Positions 11,500 through 21,444 are shown, numbered from the stretch's first letter. The stretch is DNA of 64,000 nt from Methylobacillus sp. MM3 (GCF_001645185.1 NZ_LXTQ01000020.1:62001-126000), one strand, 5' to 3'. A program made the numbers and translations. Notes: a model not told the origin generated them from the letters alone.

Positions 11500-12849
11500 A
11501 TCCCTGATTACCTGCACCAGAAAGGCCAGATCATGCGCCAATCCTGGATCACTCTGCCGTAACTTGGCGATTTCATCGCAGGCATGGATCACCGTGGTGT
11601 GGTGACGGCCCCCGAAAGCTTCGCCGATTTCCGGAAAACTGCGGTCGGTCAATTCCCGCGCCATTGCCATGGCAACCTGGCGTGGGCGTGCGACGTTACG
11701 CGAACGTTTCTTGGAATACATTTCGGCGACTTTGATCTTGTAATAGTCGGCCACCGTCTTCTGGATGTTTTCTATCGTGACCTGACGGCCGCGTACCGCG
11801 ATCAGATCCTTGAGAGCTTCCTTGGCCAATGGGACGTCGATGCTATGACCGGTAAACCGGGCCATGGCGACAATGCGGTTCAGCGCGCCTTCCAATTCGC
11901 GCACGCTGGAACGGATCTGCTTGGCGATAAAGAAAGCAACATCCTCATGCAGCACCACGCGTTGCGCTTCGGCCTTCTTGAGCAGGATGGCGACGCGCAT
12001 TTCCAGCTCCGGCGGCTCGACGGCGACCGTCAGGCCCCAGCTGAAGCGCGTGCGCAGACGCTCGTCCATATCCGCGATTTCCTTGGGATAGGTGTCGCAG
12101 CTGATGACGATCTGCTTCTTGGATTCGATCAGCGTATTGAACGCGTAGAAGAATTCTTCCTGGGTACGGCTTTTTTTCGCGAAAAACTGGATATCGTCGA
12201 TCAGTAACAGGTCGAGCGAATGGTAAATACGCTTGAATTCGTCGAACGCGCGGTTTTCGTAAGCTTTCACCACGTCGGTTACATAGCGCTCGGCATGCAG
12301 GTAACGAATCTTTGCATCCGGCTTGTGCGCACGCAGGTGGTTGCCAATCGCCTGGATCAAATGGGTTTTGCCCAACCCTACTCCGCCGTAAACAAATAAT
12401 GGGTTGTAACCGGCGCCGGGATTCTCGGCCACCTGCAATGCCGCAGCACGTGCCAGTTGATTGGCCTTGCCGGTGACGAAATTATCAAAGTTGAATGCCG
12501 GATTGAGGCCGGAAATATCCAGCGGAGCCTTGGGCTTGGCAGCCTTGGGTTCCGTTTTTTCCACTGGGGCCGGTTTGGCTTTGAATGTTGATTCCGAGGG
12601 AGCTGCGGAGCCGCTTTCAGCGAGCACGAGCTCTATGATCGGCGTACGCTCGAAAAGCTCCTGGCCAATTTGCTCGATCTTGGCAAGAAAACGATCCTTG
12701 ACCCATTGCTGCACAAAACGATTGGGAGCGAACAGGCGCAGACCGTCATCGATAACCTCACACTGCAAGGGTTTGATCCAGGTGTTGAATTGTTGCGAGG
12801 ACAGTTCTTGTTGGAAGCGCCCAAGACAAGTGGACCAGAAGTTTTCCAT
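11497..12849 (-). CDS. dnaA: Chromosomal replication initiator protein DnaA
   Basis: The AAA+ initiator that binds DnaA boxes and opens oriC. I choose the ATG at 12849 ([17 protein letters not shown], 450 residues); the reading frame stays open to 12942, but that extension has no family similarity. Domain I is at about 1-85. A Pro/Lys-rich linker (about 90-135) follows. Domain III carries Walker [10 protein letters not shown] and Walker [10 protein letters not shown] with sensor and arginine-finger regions. Domain IV has the box-reading helix-turn-helix and the signature [15 protein letters not shown]. It is transcribed divergently from rpmH. A perfect DnaA box 119 bp upstream of its start suggests autoregulation. 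Confidence 0.98.
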   Translation of the reverse strand: MENFWSTCLGRFQQELSSQQFNTWIKPLQCEVIDDGLRLFAPNRFVQQWVKDRFLAKIEQIGQELFERTPIIELVLAESGSAAPSESTFKAKPAPVEKTEPKAAKPKAPLDISGLNPAFNFDNFVTGKANQLARAAALQVAENPGAGYNPLFVYGGVGLGKTHLIQAIGNHLRAHKPDAKIRYLHAERYVTDVVKAYENRAFDEFKRIYHSLDLLLIDDIQFFAKKSRTQEEFFYAFNTLIESKKQIVISCDTYPKEIADMDERLRTRFSWGLTVAVEPPELEMRVAILLKKAEAQRVVLHEDVAFFIAKQIRSSVRELEGALNRIVAMARFTGHSIDVPLAKEALKDLIAVRGRQVTIENIQKTVADYYKIKVAEMYSKKRSRNVARPRQVAMAMARELTDRSFPEIGEAFGGRHHTTVIHACDEIAKLRQSDPGLAHDLAFLVQVIRD

Positions 12850-12967
12850 CGATGCCTGAATGACTCCAGTGTAGTATACGTTTTTGATGGTCGCCAGTTC
12901 GTGCGCACCGCGGAGGTGATCAAACTTGGTCGCCGGGAGCAATGGATTCTAGCCTGTTTGCCACAAC

Positions 12968-12976
12968 TTATCCACA
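12968..12976 (+). promoter_or_regulatory. DnaA box in the dnaA-rpmH intergenic region
   Basis: A perfect TTATCCACA in the divergent dnaA/rpmH promoter region. It may autoregulate dnaA or be part of a bipartite origin. Confidence 0.75.
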
Positions 12977-12997
12977 AGCAGCGGAACAAATTAAAAG

Positions 12998-13027
12998 TTG
13001 ACAGAACAAGGTAAAGCGGGGTTTAAT
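12998..13027 (+). promoter_or_regulatory. Sigma-70 type promoter of the rpmH-rnpA-yidD-yidC operon
   Basis: Consensus -35 TTGACA (12998-13003), an 18-bp spacer and -10 TTTAAT (13022-13027), 44 bp before the rpmH start. Strong elements fit a ribosomal protein operon. Confidence 0.7.
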
Positions 13028-13070
13028 TACGCCCTTTTTACCGTATACACCAAAGCTATCGGAGATTCAC

Positions 13071-13205
13071 ATGAAACGCACTTATCAACCTTCCAAGGTT
13101 CGCCGCGCTCGTACGCATGGTTTCCTGGTGCGCATGAAGACCCGTGGCGGTCGCGCCGTGATTGCTGCGCGCCGTGCCAAGGGGCGCGCCCGTCTCGCAG
13201 TTTAA
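13071..13205 (+). CDS. rpmH: Large ribosomal subunit protein bL34
   Basis: A 44-residue, extremely basic protein. It begins [19 protein letters not shown] and continues [19 protein letters not shown], the complete L34 signature. The ATG is preceded by GGAGA at proper spacing. It is the first gene of the canonical rpmH-rnpA-yidD-yidC-mnmE string and is read divergently from dnaA. The stop at 13203-13205 is followed within 5 bases by the likely rnpA start. Confidence 0.99.
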   Translation: MKRTYQPSKVRRARTHGFLVRMKTRGGRAVIAARRAKGRARLAV

Positions 13206-13209
13206 ATGC

Positions 13210-13575
13210 GTGACTGATTTCGGTTTTACCAGCCGATTAAAAATCAAGAAAACGGATGATTTTTCATCCGTTTTTAATTTCCGCAAGCGTATTTCAGGAC
13301 AGTTCCTGGTCATACATTACATGCCGAATACGCTGGAACATGCTCGTGTGGGTTTGATCGTCGGGAAAAAAACGGCGCGTCGAGCCGTGGATCGCAATTA
13401 CATGAAGCGCGTCCTCCGCGAATTGTTTCGGCACGAGCAGAATGCTCTCGGTGGCGTCGATATTCTTGTTCGGCCGCAAAAGCTGTATACACATGAGAAT
13501 TTCGCCCAGATTAAGGCGGAATTTGTTCAGTTGATCAACAAGTTGTGCGAACGAACCAACAGCAAGAAAACATAA
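13210..13575 (+). CDS. rnpA: Ribonuclease P protein component
   Basis: The basic protein cofactor of the RNase P ribozyme, which matures tRNA 5' ends. I choose the GTG at 13210 (121 residues, MTDFGFTSRLKIKKTDDFSS), because it follows the rpmH stop directly and gives the family's usual length; the frame is open from an ATG at 13162 inside rpmH. The RNase P signature KKTARRAVDRNYMKRVLRE is present, with the conserved RNR-type motif as DRNYMKR. It ends one base before yidD. The start codon is the main uncertainty. Confidence 0.95.
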   Translation: MTDFGFTSRLKIKKTDDFSSVFNFRKRISGQFLVIHYMPNTLEHARVGLIVGKKTARRAVDRNYMKRVLRELFRHEQNALGGVDILVRPQKLYTHENFAQIKAEFVQLINKLCERTNSKKT

Positions 13576-13576
13576 C

Positions 13577-13786
13577 ATGGCGCGGTTCCTGATCTGGTTG
13601 ATTCATGGTTACCAATACCTGCTGAGCCCTATGCTCGGCAGCAACTGCCGCTTCGTTCCTTCCTGTTCCGATTATTCCTGCCAGGCCTTGCAGACATATG
13701 GCGTCTTGCGCGGTACCTGGCTTTCATTCCGTCGCCTGCTACGTTGCCATCCCTGGCATGCAGGCGGTCACGACCCATTGCCTTAG
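13577..13786 (+). CDS. yidD: Membrane protein insertion efficiency factor YidD
   Basis: A 69-residue amphipathic membrane-associated protein (MARFLIWLIHGYQYLLSPMLG). The conserved core is CRFVPSCSDYSCQAL, with a C-terminal LRCHPWHAGGHDPLP. It helps YidC-dependent insertion of inner-membrane proteins. It sits between rnpA (1-base gap) and yidC (18-base gap), the classic arrangement. The DUF37 cysteines are all present. Confidence 0.98.
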   Translation: MARFLIWLIHGYQYLLSPMLGSNCRFVPSCSDYSCQALQTYGVLRGTWLSFRRLLRCHPWHAGGHDPLP

Positions 13787-13804
13787 TCTTTCGAAGAGTT
13801 TTCC

Positions 13805-15445
13805 ATGGACCCTAAGCGTTTAATCCTGTTCGTTATTTTCTCCTTCTCGATCCTGATGTTGTGGGAAGCCTGGCAACGCGACCATACGCCACAGCCGGTG
13901 CCGCAATCGCAACAGGCGCAATTACCGCAAAGCGCAGCCGATCCAGCTGTGCCCCAGCCTGCATCCGGTACGCCAGCCGCAGTGCAGGAAACCGGATTTT
14001 CCTTGCCAAAAGGGCAGCGTATTCGAGTGAAGACAGATCTGATTCAGGCTGAAATCGATACTACTGGCGCCGATTTACGTCGCCTCGAATTGCTGAAGCA
14101 TCGCGACAGTGATGATGTCAAAAAGAATTTCGTGCTATTGGACGACAGCAAGCTGCCGACGGTTTATGTGGCTCAATCCGGCTTGATCGGTAACGGGCTG
14201 CCGTCGCACATATCGGTATTCACCGCATCGGCGAATGATTTTGCGCTGCAGCCTGGCCAGGACAAGCTGGAAGTCCGATTGAGCTGGACGGATGCGCAAG
14301 GCGTGCAGGCCGACAAGATTTATACTTTTCATCGTGGCAGCTATGCAGTCGATCTGCGCTATGAAATCCACAATGGTGGCGCTACCGCGCTGACGCCGTC
14401 GGTGTATTACCAGATCGTGCACGACAGCGAATCCGCCAAGGGTTCGATGATGATGCCGACCTTTACTGGAGCGGCTTATTACACGGATGCAGACAAATTC
14501 AAGAAGGTCAGTTTCGACGACATGAAGAAGAACAATCTGTCGAAGAGCGCTGGTGATGGCTGGATTGCGTTGGTGCAGCACTATTTCGTTGGTGCGTGGA
14601 TACCGAAGGAAGGCGTCGCGCGTGAGTACTACACCAAGCACTTGTCCGATACCATTTATTCCATGGGTTCGGTGAGCAGTCTCGGCTCTGTTGCCCCGGG
14701 TGCCCAGGTTACGACGGATGCGCGCTTCTTTGCCGGCCCGCAAGAGCAGAAACATCTCAAGGCGGTGGCTCCAGGCCTCGAATACGTGGTCGATTACGGT
14801 TGGCTGACCGTCATTGCCTCTCCACTGTTCTGGGTGTTGTCCATGATCCAGAAGCTGGTACAAAACTGGGGTGTGGCCATTATCCTGCTGACTGTACTGA
14901 TCAAGCTGGCCTTCTATCCGCTATCCGCGAAGAGTTATAAGTCGATGGCCCAGATGCGCGAATTGGCGCCTCGCCTGCAACGCCTGAAAGAGCAATTCGG
15001 CGATGATCGCCAGAAGATGCATCAGGCAATGATGGAGCTGTACAAGACCGAGAAGATCAACCCGATGGGTGGTTGTTTGCCTATTCTGGTTCAGATTCCG
15101 GTATTCATTTCGCTGTACTGGGTGCTGCTGGGCAGCGTTGAGATGCGTCACGCACCGTTTGCGCTGTGGATACATGACCTGTCGGCGGTCGATCCCTACT
15201 ATGTCCTGCCCATTCTGATGGGCATCACGATGATCATTCAGACCCGCTTGAATCCGACTCCTCCGGATCCGATTCAGGCCAAGGTCATGACGATCATGCC
15301 GGTGGTATTCAGCGTGTTCTTCTTCTTCTTCCCGGCAGGCCTGGTGCTGTACTGGCTGGTCAACAACGTGCTGTCGATTGCCCAGCAGTGGAACATCAAC
15401 CGGACCATTGGCCAGGCGACGGCAACCAAGAAGAAGGCACGCTAA
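13805..15445 (+). CDS. yidC: Membrane protein insertase YidC
   Basis: The 546-residue Gram-negative type insertase. An N-terminal transmembrane anchor (RLILFVIFSFSILMLWEAW, about 5-23) is followed by a Pro/Gln-rich linker, the large periplasmic beta-supersandwich domain (about 65-330) and the conserved membrane core. The core has WGVAIILLTVLIKLAFYPLS near 355-375, the cytoplasmic hairpin around MAQMRELAPRLQRLKEQFGDD, and later helices ending in QQWNINRTIG. The substrate-contacting Arg of the hydrophilic groove is expected in TVLIKLAFYP (Lys/Arg position). It inserts proteins such as ATP synthase subunit c, also encoded here. Confidence 0.98.
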   Translation: MDPKRLILFVIFSFSILMLWEAWQRDHTPQPVPQSQQAQLPQSAADPAVPQPASGTPAAVQETGFSLPKGQRIRVKTDLIQAEIDTTGADLRRLELLKHRDSDDVKKNFVLLDDSKLPTVYVAQSGLIGNGLPSHISVFTASANDFALQPGQDKLEVRLSWTDAQGVQADKIYTFHRGSYAVDLRYEIHNGGATALTPSVYYQIVHDSESAKGSMMMPTFTGAAYYTDADKFKKVSFDDMKKNNLSKSAGDGWIALVQHYFVGAWIPKEGVAREYYTKHLSDTIYSMGSVSSLGSVAPGAQVTTDARFFAGPQEQKHLKAVAPGLEYVVDYGWLTVIASPLFWVLSMIQKLVQNWGVAIILLTVLIKLAFYPLSAKSYKSMAQMRELAPRLQRLKEQFGDDRQKMHQAMMELYKTEKINPMGGCLPILVQIPVFISLYWVLLGSVEMRHAPFALWIHDLSAVDPYYVLPILMGITMIIQTRLNPTPPDPIQAKVMTIMPVVFSVFFFFFPAGLVLYWLVNNVLSIAQQWNINRTIGQATATKKKAR

Positions 15446-15475
15446 AGCGTTGCGTGATGGTGGCAGGCGGGTGCG

Positions 15476-16822
15476 ATGAAAGTCTCACAGCATGACACCA
15501 TTGCGGCCATCGCCACTGCGCCCGGCAGTGGCGGCATAGGCGTAGTCCGGGTCTCAGGCCCCGCCAGCCAGGCAATTGCCATCGGCGTTCTGGGGCACTG
15601 CCCTCCTCCGCGCCATGCCGCTTATTTGGCTTTCAAGGATGCCGACGGTGCGTTGATCGACCGCGGCATCGCCATCTATTACGCTGCTCCTCATTCTTAT
15701 ACCGGCGAGGAAGTACTTGAGTTACAGGCCCACGGCGGGCCGGCGCTGATGCAGCTCCTATTGCAGCGCTGTTTGTCGCTTGGTGCCCGGCAGGCCGAGC
15801 CGGGTGAGTTCACTCGACGGGCTTACCTCAACGACAAGCTCGATCTTGCTCAGGCTGAAGCCGTTGCCGATGTTATCAGCGCGGCGACAGCCGAGGCGGC
15901 GCGCAGCGCCGTGCGTTCGCTGGCAGGCGAGTTCTCGCAGCGCATCCACGCATTGCGCGACCGTTTGATCGATTTGCGCATGTTCGTGGAAGCTTGCCTG
16001 GACTTTCCTGAAGAGGACATCGATTTCATCACCCAAGGTGGCGTGTCAGGAAAACTGGCGTCTATCGTCACCGAACTGGAATCTGTTTTTGTCGGCGCCA
16101 GACAGGGCAATCTGCTGCGTGAAGGAATACAGGTTGTCCTGGTTGGTCAGCCGAATGTAGGAAAATCCAGCCTGATGAATCAACTTGCCGGTGAAGAGGT
16201 TGCAATCGTCACCTCCGTTGCAGGAACGACACGCGATACCATCCGGAGTGCAATCCAGATAAATGGCGTGCCTTTGCATATCATCGACACTGCGGGATTG
16301 CGCGAAACATCGGATGAAGTGGAAAAACATGGAATCGCCCGAACATGGCGAGCTCTAGAAAACGCGCACGCCGCGTTATTGTTGGTTGATGTAACTCATG
16401 GTATTACCGAAACAGAAAAATCGATTCTGGCGCAATTGCGCGCGGATTTGCCGAAGTTGTGGATACACAACAAAATTGACCTGACCCAGGAGCGTGCTTC
16501 CTGCATTGAACGCGAAGGCGAGAAGCACATTTACCTTTCGGCCCGTACGGGAGAAGGAATGGAGCTGCTTCGTCAGGAGCTGCTAAGCATTGCAGGATGG
16601 CAGCCTGGCGGCGAAGGTGTTTTCATGGCGCGGGCTCGGCATCTTGAGGCATTACAAGCCGTGGCCGGAAATCTGGAGCGTGCAGCTGTCCTGCTGGGTC
16701 AACCCGAACTGTTGGCAGAAGAGTTGCGGCTTGCACAGGAGTCGCTCAATACCATTACCGGCGAATTTACTTCAGATGATTTGCTGGGCGAGATTTTCAG
16801 CCGGTTCTGCATCGGCAAATAA
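15476..16822 (+). CDS. mnmE: tRNA uridine-5-carboxymethylaminomethyl(34) modification GTPase MnmE
   Basis: 448 residues. The N-terminal formyl-THF-binding domain starts [23 protein letters not shown] helical domain follows, with the inserted G domain showing G1 [10 protein letters not shown]3 DTAGLRET and G4 NKID. The invariant C-terminal FCIGK (here SRFCIGK) supplies the functional cysteine. With MnmG it makes the cmnm5 group on wobble U34. Its partner mnmG lies 1.3 kb downstream, across the inserted cytochrome pair. It converges with the cytochrome b gene with only 17 bp between stops. Confidence 0.98.
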   Translation: MKVSQHDTIAAIATAPGSGGIGVVRVSGPASQAIAIGVLGHCPPPRHAAYLAFKDADGALIDRGIAIYYAAPHSYTGEEVLELQAHGGPALMQLLLQRCLSLGARQAEPGEFTRRAYLNDKLDLAQAEAVADVISAATAEAARSAVRSLAGEFSQRIHALRDRLIDLRMFVEACLDFPEEDIDFITQGGVSGKLASIVTELESVFVGARQGNLLREGIQVVLVGQPNVGKSSLMNQLAGEEVAIVTSVAGTTRDTIRSAIQINGVPLHIIDTAGLRETSDEVEKHGIARTWRALENAHAALLLVDVTHGITETEKSILAQLRADLPKLWIHNKIDLTQERASCIEREGEKHIYLSARTGEGMELLRQELLSIAGWQPGGEGVFMARARHLEALQAVAGNLERAAVLLGQPELLAEELRLAQESLNTITGEFTSDDLLGEIFSRFCIGK

Positions 16823-16839
16823 ACCCGGGAGTTCCGACG

Positions 16840-17361
16840 CTACTTTTTCTTGTAGCCGGTGATCATCGCGCGAATCAGGTTTTCCTTATGGACCAGGCTT
16901 TCGAAGAGAACGCCGCTGACATGCATCGACACCAACCCTACCCACGCCCACGAAAAATCATGATGGATTTCAGCTAGAGGCAAGGAGAAGGAAGGTACCC
17001 AGCCGTCGTTGTATACCCAAATACCGGAGCCAATGGATAAAAGTCCGTCCAGCAATATCAGGTAGATGACGAGTGAACCGGCCGGATTGTGGCCGATGAA
17101 CCTTTTGGATTTGCCGGTGAAAATCTGCCAGACATAGCGCAAACCTTGCAGCGGCCGGAAGGGAAATGTCGAGAAGTTGGCGTAACTCTTGGCCCTGAAA
17201 CCCCAGAAAATGCGGGCCAGTAACAGAACCCCTGCTACGTAGCCCGCTTGGGCATGGACATCACGATCCCAGATGGAGTCATGTGTCCAGTATGCAACGA
17301 CAAATGTAACTACCAGTAACCAATGGGATGCCCTTACGAAGACATCCCATACATACTGCAT
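16840..17361 (-). CDS. Cytochrome b561/b6-type membrane diheme protein
   Basis: 173 residues with four predicted membrane helices: about 10-27 (WLLVVTFVVAYW), 39-53 (AGYVAGVLLLARIFWGF), 95-115 (LVIYLILLDGLLSIGSGIW) and 130-152 (WAWVGLVSMHVSGVLF). Candidate heme-ligand histidines are RASHW (helix 1), HAQAGY (helix 2) and HHDFSW...SMHVSG near the last helix. This is the small b-type cytochrome that usually passes electrons between the quinone pool and a periplasmic partner. It starts 3 bp after the cytochrome c gene stop, so the pair form an electron-transfer module. Confidence 0.9.
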   Translation of the reverse strand: MQYVWDVFVRASHWLLVVTFVVAYWTHDSIWDRDVHAQAGYVAGVLLLARIFWGFRAKSYANFSTFPFRPLQGLRYVWQIFTGKSKRFIGHNPAGSLVIYLILLDGLLSIGSGIWVYNDGWVPSFSLPLAEIHHDFSWAWVGLVSMHVSGVLFESLVHKENLIRAMITGYKKK

Positions 17362-17364
17362 CGA

Positions 17365-17787
17365 TTACTTGACCGTCAGCATGTAGGCAATGTAGTTGCC
17401 TTTTTCCTGGGCGGTACAGTCGCGACCGATAATTTCCAGGCAGTGCTTTTCAAAGTTCTTTTCAACCTTGGCAACGTCGGAGAAGCGTTCCGGATTGGCG
17501 GATGGTGCCAGCGGCTTGATCGGCTTCTTGGTTACGATGTGTTTGCCGGGGTTGGCGGGATTGGAGGTGTGGCAGGATGCGCAAGCGATTTGCTTGCCGC
17601 GGATTGTCAGTTCGCGATTGAAGAAAGCCTTGCCGGCTTCAGCGGAAAGACCTTTGGACTCGGGGTCGATATTTTTTGCGATGGACGCATATTTGTCGGC
17701 GAGCTTCTGTGCGCTGGCAGGGTCTGCCATCACGGAAAAGCTGGCAAGACCGAGTGCGACGAGAAGTGCAAGACTGGTGTTACGCAT
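17365..17787 (-). CDS. Periplasmic cytochrome c, DUF1924 / SHP (sphaeroides heme protein) family
   Basis: 140 residues with a clear Sec signal (MRNTSLALLVALGLASFSVMA, cleavage about 21/22) and one CxxCH heme site, CASCH. The block APSANPERFSDVAKVEKNFEKHC and the motif RDCTAQEKGNYIAYM match SHP-type monoheme cytochromes. In characterised SHP the sixth iron ligand is an Asn that leaves to let O2 or NO bind; PSANPERF is a plausible place for it, but that is inference. The two extra Cys (KHCLE and RDCTA) probably form the disulfide known in SHP. AGGAG precedes the ATG. It is co-transcribed with the cytochrome b gene. Physiological role unknown. Confidence 0.87.
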   Translation of the reverse strand: MRNTSLALLVALGLASFSVMADPASAQKLADKYASIAKNIDPESKGLSAEAGKAFFNRELTIRGKQIACASCHTSNPANPGKHIVTKKPIKPLAPSANPERFSDVAKVEKNFEKHCLEIIGRDCTAQEKGNYIAYMLTVK

Positions 17788-17843
17788 GCTAATGCTCCTA
17801 TGGTTTAGTTAAGACAACAATAGTTTGGATTAAGACTAGGGTA

Positions 17844-17872
17844 ATTGTAGCACGGCCATCAATGGTGCTTAA
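17844..17872 (-). promoter_or_regulatory. Candidate promoter of the cytochrome c/b pair
   Basis: On the minus strand, TTAAGC, a 17-bp spacer and TACAAT lie 57-85 bp upstream of the cytochrome c start. The -10 is good and the -35 weak. Confidence 0.45.
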
Positions 17873-18134
17873 AAGGGGCCATGAAAATATAATGAACGTC
17901 TGGTTGAATAGCGCTTGAGCTTCCTGAATAGGCCATTTGGAATAGTCTGATCAGCGCCGGAAAAGCGGGTATGGATTCTTGCAGACATTCAATGATTACT
18001 TCCGTTGCCTGGTTTTATCCTTGATTGGGAAGTCCAAAGGAAACCAACGTTTCACGTGAAACATCATGCTTTTCGCATGACGGAGAGGCCGTTTTTGCAG
18101 TACCATACGCATCCCGGAGCGGTAGGATTCCACT
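17873..18134. other. Intergenic region upstream of mnmG
   Basis: Together with the cytochrome promoter this makes a 347-bp gap between divergent genes. It holds one parS site (18049-18062). I see no convincing -35/-10 pair for mnmG and no RNA gene. TAGGA precedes the mnmG ATG. Confidence 0.6.
18049..18062. promoter_or_regulatory. parS centromere site (upstream of mnmG)
   Basis: A second perfect GTTTCACGTGAAAC palindrome, 73 bp before mnmG and about 2.6 kb from parA. With the site at 10151 it brackets the origin on both sides. Confidence 0.92.
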
Positions 18135-20045
18135 ATGCAATTCCCTGAAAAATTTGATGTAATCGTTATCGGTGGCGGTCATGCCGGTACCGAGGCGGCC
18201 TTGGCTGCGGCTCGCATGGGTCGTCGCACATTGCTGCTTACGCATAACATCGAAACTTTGGGGCAGATGTCCTGCAATCCGTCCATTGGCGGTATCGGCA
18301 AGGGGCACCTGGTCAAGGAGGTGGATGCGCTGGGTGGCGCCATGGCGGCCGCTACCGATGAAGGCGGCATCCAGTTCCGCATCCTGAATTCCAGCAAAGG
18401 CCCCGCCGTCCGTGCGACGCGTGCTCAAGCCGACCGCATCCTGTACAAGGCCGCCATACGCCGTCGGCTGGAAAATCAGCCCAATTTATGGCTTTTCCAG
18501 CAAGCCGTCGACGACATCGTTCTCGAAGGCGATCGCGTGGCAGGCGTGGTGACGCAGTTGGGTCTGCGCTTCGAGTCGCGGTCCGTGGTGCTTACGGCCG
18601 GCACGTTTTTGGCCGGCCTGGTCCACGTCGGCCTGGCCAATTATCAGGCAGGCCGTGCAGGCGATCCCCCTGCTGTTTCTCTGGCGCATCGTTTGCGCGA
18701 AATCGGCTTGCCTGCGGGCCGCCTCAAGACCGGCACTCCGCCGCGTATCGATGGCCGCACGGTAGATTTTTCCGTGATGGAAGTCCAGCCGGGCGACGAT
18801 CCGGTTCCCGTGTTTTCATTCCTCGGTTCGGTCGATCAGCATCCGCAGCAGATGCCGTGCTGGATTACGCATACCAACGAGCGTACACATGAAATCATTC
18901 GGTCCGGCCTCGATCGATCGCCGATGTATACCGGCGTGATCGAGGGTGTGGGACCGCGCTACTGCCCTTCCGTCGAAGACAAGATCATGCGCTTTGCCGG
19001 CAAGGATTCGCACCAGATCTTCCTGGAACCCGAAGGGCTGAATACTCACGAAATCTATCCGAACGGAATTTCCACCAGTTTGCCGTTCGATGTGCAGTAC
19101 GCCTTGGTGCGTTCGATCAAGGGCATGGAAAATGCGCACATCCTGCGGCCCGGCTATGCCATCGAGTACGATTACTATGATCCGCGCGGCCTCAAGGATT
19201 CACTGGAAACCAAGGCTGTAAAGGGACTGTTTTTTGCCGGTCAGATCAATGGAACAACGGGCTATGAAGAAGCTGCAGCGCAAGGCCTGCTTGCCGGCAT
19301 CAATGCCGGACGCTATTCGGCCGATCAGGAAAGCTGGTGCCCCAGCCGCGATCAAGCCTACCTTGGCGTGCTTGTGGACGATTTGATCACGCGCGGCGTC
19401 AGCGAGCCATATCGCATGTTTACCAGCCGCGCCGAATACCGTTTGATGCTGCGCGAAGACAACGCCGACCTGCGGCTGACCGAAGCAGGTCGAAAACTTG
19501 GTGTGGTCGACGATGTGCGCTGGGAGGCCTTCTCCCGCAAGCAGGAAGCAATCGCTCGCGAAGAGGAGCGATTGAAGCGCACATGGGTAAATCCGAAGAC
19601 ACTACCTGAAACGGAAGCGGTTCGCGTGCTGGGCAAGCCGATCGAGCGTGAATATGCGCTGTTCGAGCTAATGCGCCGCCCGGACGTAAGCTACGAAGCA
19701 CTCCTCTCCCTGCCCGATGCCGGGCCTGGCGAAACCGACCCGCAAGTGCGCCAGCAACTGGAAATTGCCGCCAAATATCAGGGCTATATCGACCGTCAGT
19801 CCGAGGAGATCGAACGCAGCCGCCACAATGAAGAATTGGCGCTGCCGGAGGATCTGGACTACCGCGATGTGCGCGGTCTTTCCATCGAAGCGCAGCAAAA
19901 GTTGAACAAGCAGCGGCCGCAAACGTTGGGTCAGGCCGGGCGCATTTCAGGAATTACGCCGGCCGCAATTTCGCTGCTGCTGGTCTACCTCAAGAAAAAA
20001 TACAATGCGCGTGCCGTCGATGGCGCCGGGGAGAATGCTGCGTGA
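18135..20045 (+). CDS. mnmG: tRNA uridine-5-carboxymethylaminomethyl(34) synthesis enzyme MnmG (GidA)
   Basis: A 636-residue FAD enzyme, the partner of MnmE. The Rossmann FAD motif [21 protein letters not shown] is at about 11-31. GidA signatures are [20 protein letters not shown], including the functional Cys, and the second motif [10 protein letters not shown]-like block [19 protein letters not shown]. The C-terminal helical domain that holds MnmE and tRNA ends near GISPAAIS-type [11 protein letters not shown]. The next gene's GTG start overlaps its stop, so mnmG-rsmG-parA-parB form one transcription unit of the usual type. Confidence 0.98.
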   Translation: MQFPEKFDVIVIGGGHAGTEAALAAARMGRRTLLLTHNIETLGQMSCNPSIGGIGKGHLVKEVDALGGAMAAATDEGGIQFRILNSSKGPAVRATRAQADRILYKAAIRRRLENQPNLWLFQQAVDDIVLEGDRVAGVVTQLGLRFESRSVVLTAGTFLAGLVHVGLANYQAGRAGDPPAVSLAHRLREIGLPAGRLKTGTPPRIDGRTVDFSVMEVQPGDDPVPVFSFLGSVDQHPQQMPCWITHTNERTHEIIRSGLDRSPMYTGVIEGVGPRYCPSVEDKIMRFAGKDSHQIFLEPEGLNTHEIYPNGISTSLPFDVQYALVRSIKGMENAHILRPGYAIEYDYYDPRGLKDSLETKAVKGLFFAGQINGTTGYEEAAAQGLLAGINAGRYSADQESWCPSRDQAYLGVLVDDLITRGVSEPYRMFTSRAEYRLMLREDNADLRLTEAGRKLGVVDDVRWEAFSRKQEAIAREEERLKRTWVNPKTLPETEAVRVLGKPIEREYALFELMRRPDVSYEALLSLPDAGPGETDPQVRQQLEIAAKYQGYIDRQSEEIERSRHNEELALPEDLDYRDVRGLSIEAQQKLNKQRPQTLGQAGRISGITPAAISLLLVYLKKKYNARAVDGAGENAA

Positions 20046-20659
20046 GTTTGCAGGATAAGCTGTCGCAAGGGCTGGTTGAGCTGGGAATTGATCTCGATGC
20101 CGCGACGCAGCTGAAGTTGCTGGATTATCTGGCCTTGCTGGAAAAATGGAACAAGGTGCATAACCTGACGGCGGTGCGGGATCCCAATGACATGGTCACG
20201 CTGCATCTGCTGGATAGCTTGTCTGTTTTGCCGCATATCGAAAGTGGACGCTTGCTGGATGTCGGTAGCGGCGCCGGACTTCCAGGAATTCCGCTGGCAA
20301 TCGTGTGGCCCGACCTGCAGGTCACGGTGATGGATTCCAATCACAAGAAAGCCAGCTTCATGCGTCAAGCGAAGGCGGCGCTCGCTATCGCGAATCTGGA
20401 GGTGGTCTGCGGACGTGTTGAGGATTTCCATCCCGAGCACAAGTTCGACATGATCATTTCACGTGCCTTCTCCGATATCGCCGAATTCATGCGCCTGACG
20501 GCCCACTTGTGCGTCAATGGCGGCGTGTGGCTAGCGATGAAGGGCGTTTATCCCTATGACGAGCTGGCCCAGATCAAGGGGCCGATATCGGAAGTCATTC
20601 CCCTGAATGTCCCGGGACTGGAAGCGCAACGCCACCTCGTATTCCTGAAAGCAGCCTGA
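20042..20659 (+). CDS. rsmG: 16S rRNA (guanine527-N7)-methyltransferase RsmG
   Basis: A 205-residue SAM-dependent enzyme (GidB). The GTG start at 20042 overlaps the mnmG stop. Motif I is [16 protein letters not shown] (about 76-91), preceded by [11 protein letters not shown] and [10 protein letters not shown], both characteristic of the family. The catalytic region [11 protein letters not shown] fits the family pattern. Its stop overlaps the parA ATG (TGATG). It methylates G527 in the 530 loop of 16S rRNA. Confidence 0.97.
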   Translation: MSLQDKLSQGLVELGIDLDAATQLKLLDYLALLEKWNKVHNLTAVRDPNDMVTLHLLDSLSVLPHIESGRLLDVGSGAGLPGIPLAIVWPDLQVTVMDSNHKKASFMRQAKAALAIANLEVVCGRVEDFHPEHKFDMIISRAFSDIAEFMRLTAHLCVNGGVWLAMKGVYPYDELAQIKGPISEVIPLNVPGLEAQRHLVFLKAA

Positions 20660-21444
20660 TGCGTATCCTTGCAATCACCAATCAAAAAGGCGGTGTCGGC
20701 AAAACCACCACCTGCGTTAATCTGGCGGCCAGCCTTGCCGCGACCAAGCGGCGTGTCCTGCTGATCGATCTCGATCCTCAAGGCAACGCGACCACAGGCA
20801 GCGGGGTCGAGAAATCAGGGCTGAAGCATACGATTTATCATGTGCTGATCGGCGATAAATCCATCGCCGAGGTGCGCGTCACTGCCGATAGCGGTTTCGA
20901 CGTGGTGCCGGCCAATCGCGAACTTGCGGGCGCCGAAGTGGAGCTGGTGAACGAGCTGGCGCGCGAAACGCGGCTGAAAGTGGCGCTGTCGGAACTGGGC
21001 GCGGACTACGATTACATTCTCATCGACTGCCCCCCTGCCCTCAATCTGGTCACCGTCAACGCCCTGACGGCGGCACATGCGGTAATGATTCCGATGCAGT
21101 GCGAGTATTACGCGCTGGAAGGTTTATCCGATCTGGTCAACACCATCAAGAAGGTACGCGCCTACCTCAATCCGGGCTTGGAGATAGAAGGCCTGCTGCG
21201 CACCTTGTTCGATCCGCGCAACATGCTGGCACAGCAGGTATCGGCGCAGCTCACCCAGCATTTCGGCGACAAGGTGTATCGCACCGTCATTCCGCGCAAT
21301 GTGCGTCTCGCCGAAGCGCCAAGCTACGGCCAGCCGGCATTGGCATATGATCGGGCATCAAAGGGGGCACAGGCTTATCTGGCATTGGCAGGTGAAATTA
21401 TCAATCGAAGCAGTACAGCAACCGTCGGAGCGGCAAATGGTTAA
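20659..21444 (+). CDS. parA: Chromosome partitioning ATPase ParA (Soj)
   Basis: A 261-residue deviant-Walker ATPase starting [21 protein letters not shown] (Walker A with signature Lys KGGVGKTT). Switch regions are LLIDLDPQGNATTGSG and ILIDCPPALN. It segregates the origin with ParB and the two parS sites in this window. parB starts inside its last codons (overlap 21437-21444), a coupling that keeps the two in proportion. This is the chromosomal copy; the second ParA at 32701 has no parB partner. Confidence 0.97.
   Translation: MRILAITNQKGGVGKTTTCVNLAASLAATKRRVLLIDLDPQGNATTGSGVEKSGLKHTIYHVLIGDKSIAEVRVTADSGFDVVPANRELAGAEVELVNELARETRLKVALSELGADYDYILIDCPPALNLVTVNALTAAHAVMIPMQCEYYALEGLSDLVNTIKKVRAYLNPGLEIEGLLRTLFDPRNMLAQQVSAQLTQHFGDKVYRTVIPRNVRLAEAPSYGQPALAYDRASKGAQAYLALAGEIINRSSTATVGAANG

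Noticed and set aside
12850-12942. N-terminal extension of dnaA
   Set aside because: The 31 extra residues match nothing in the family; DnaA proteins begin near MENFW.
20455-20470. Third parS site inside rsmG
   Set aside because: Only the half TTTCACGTG matches; the second half of the palindrome is absent.
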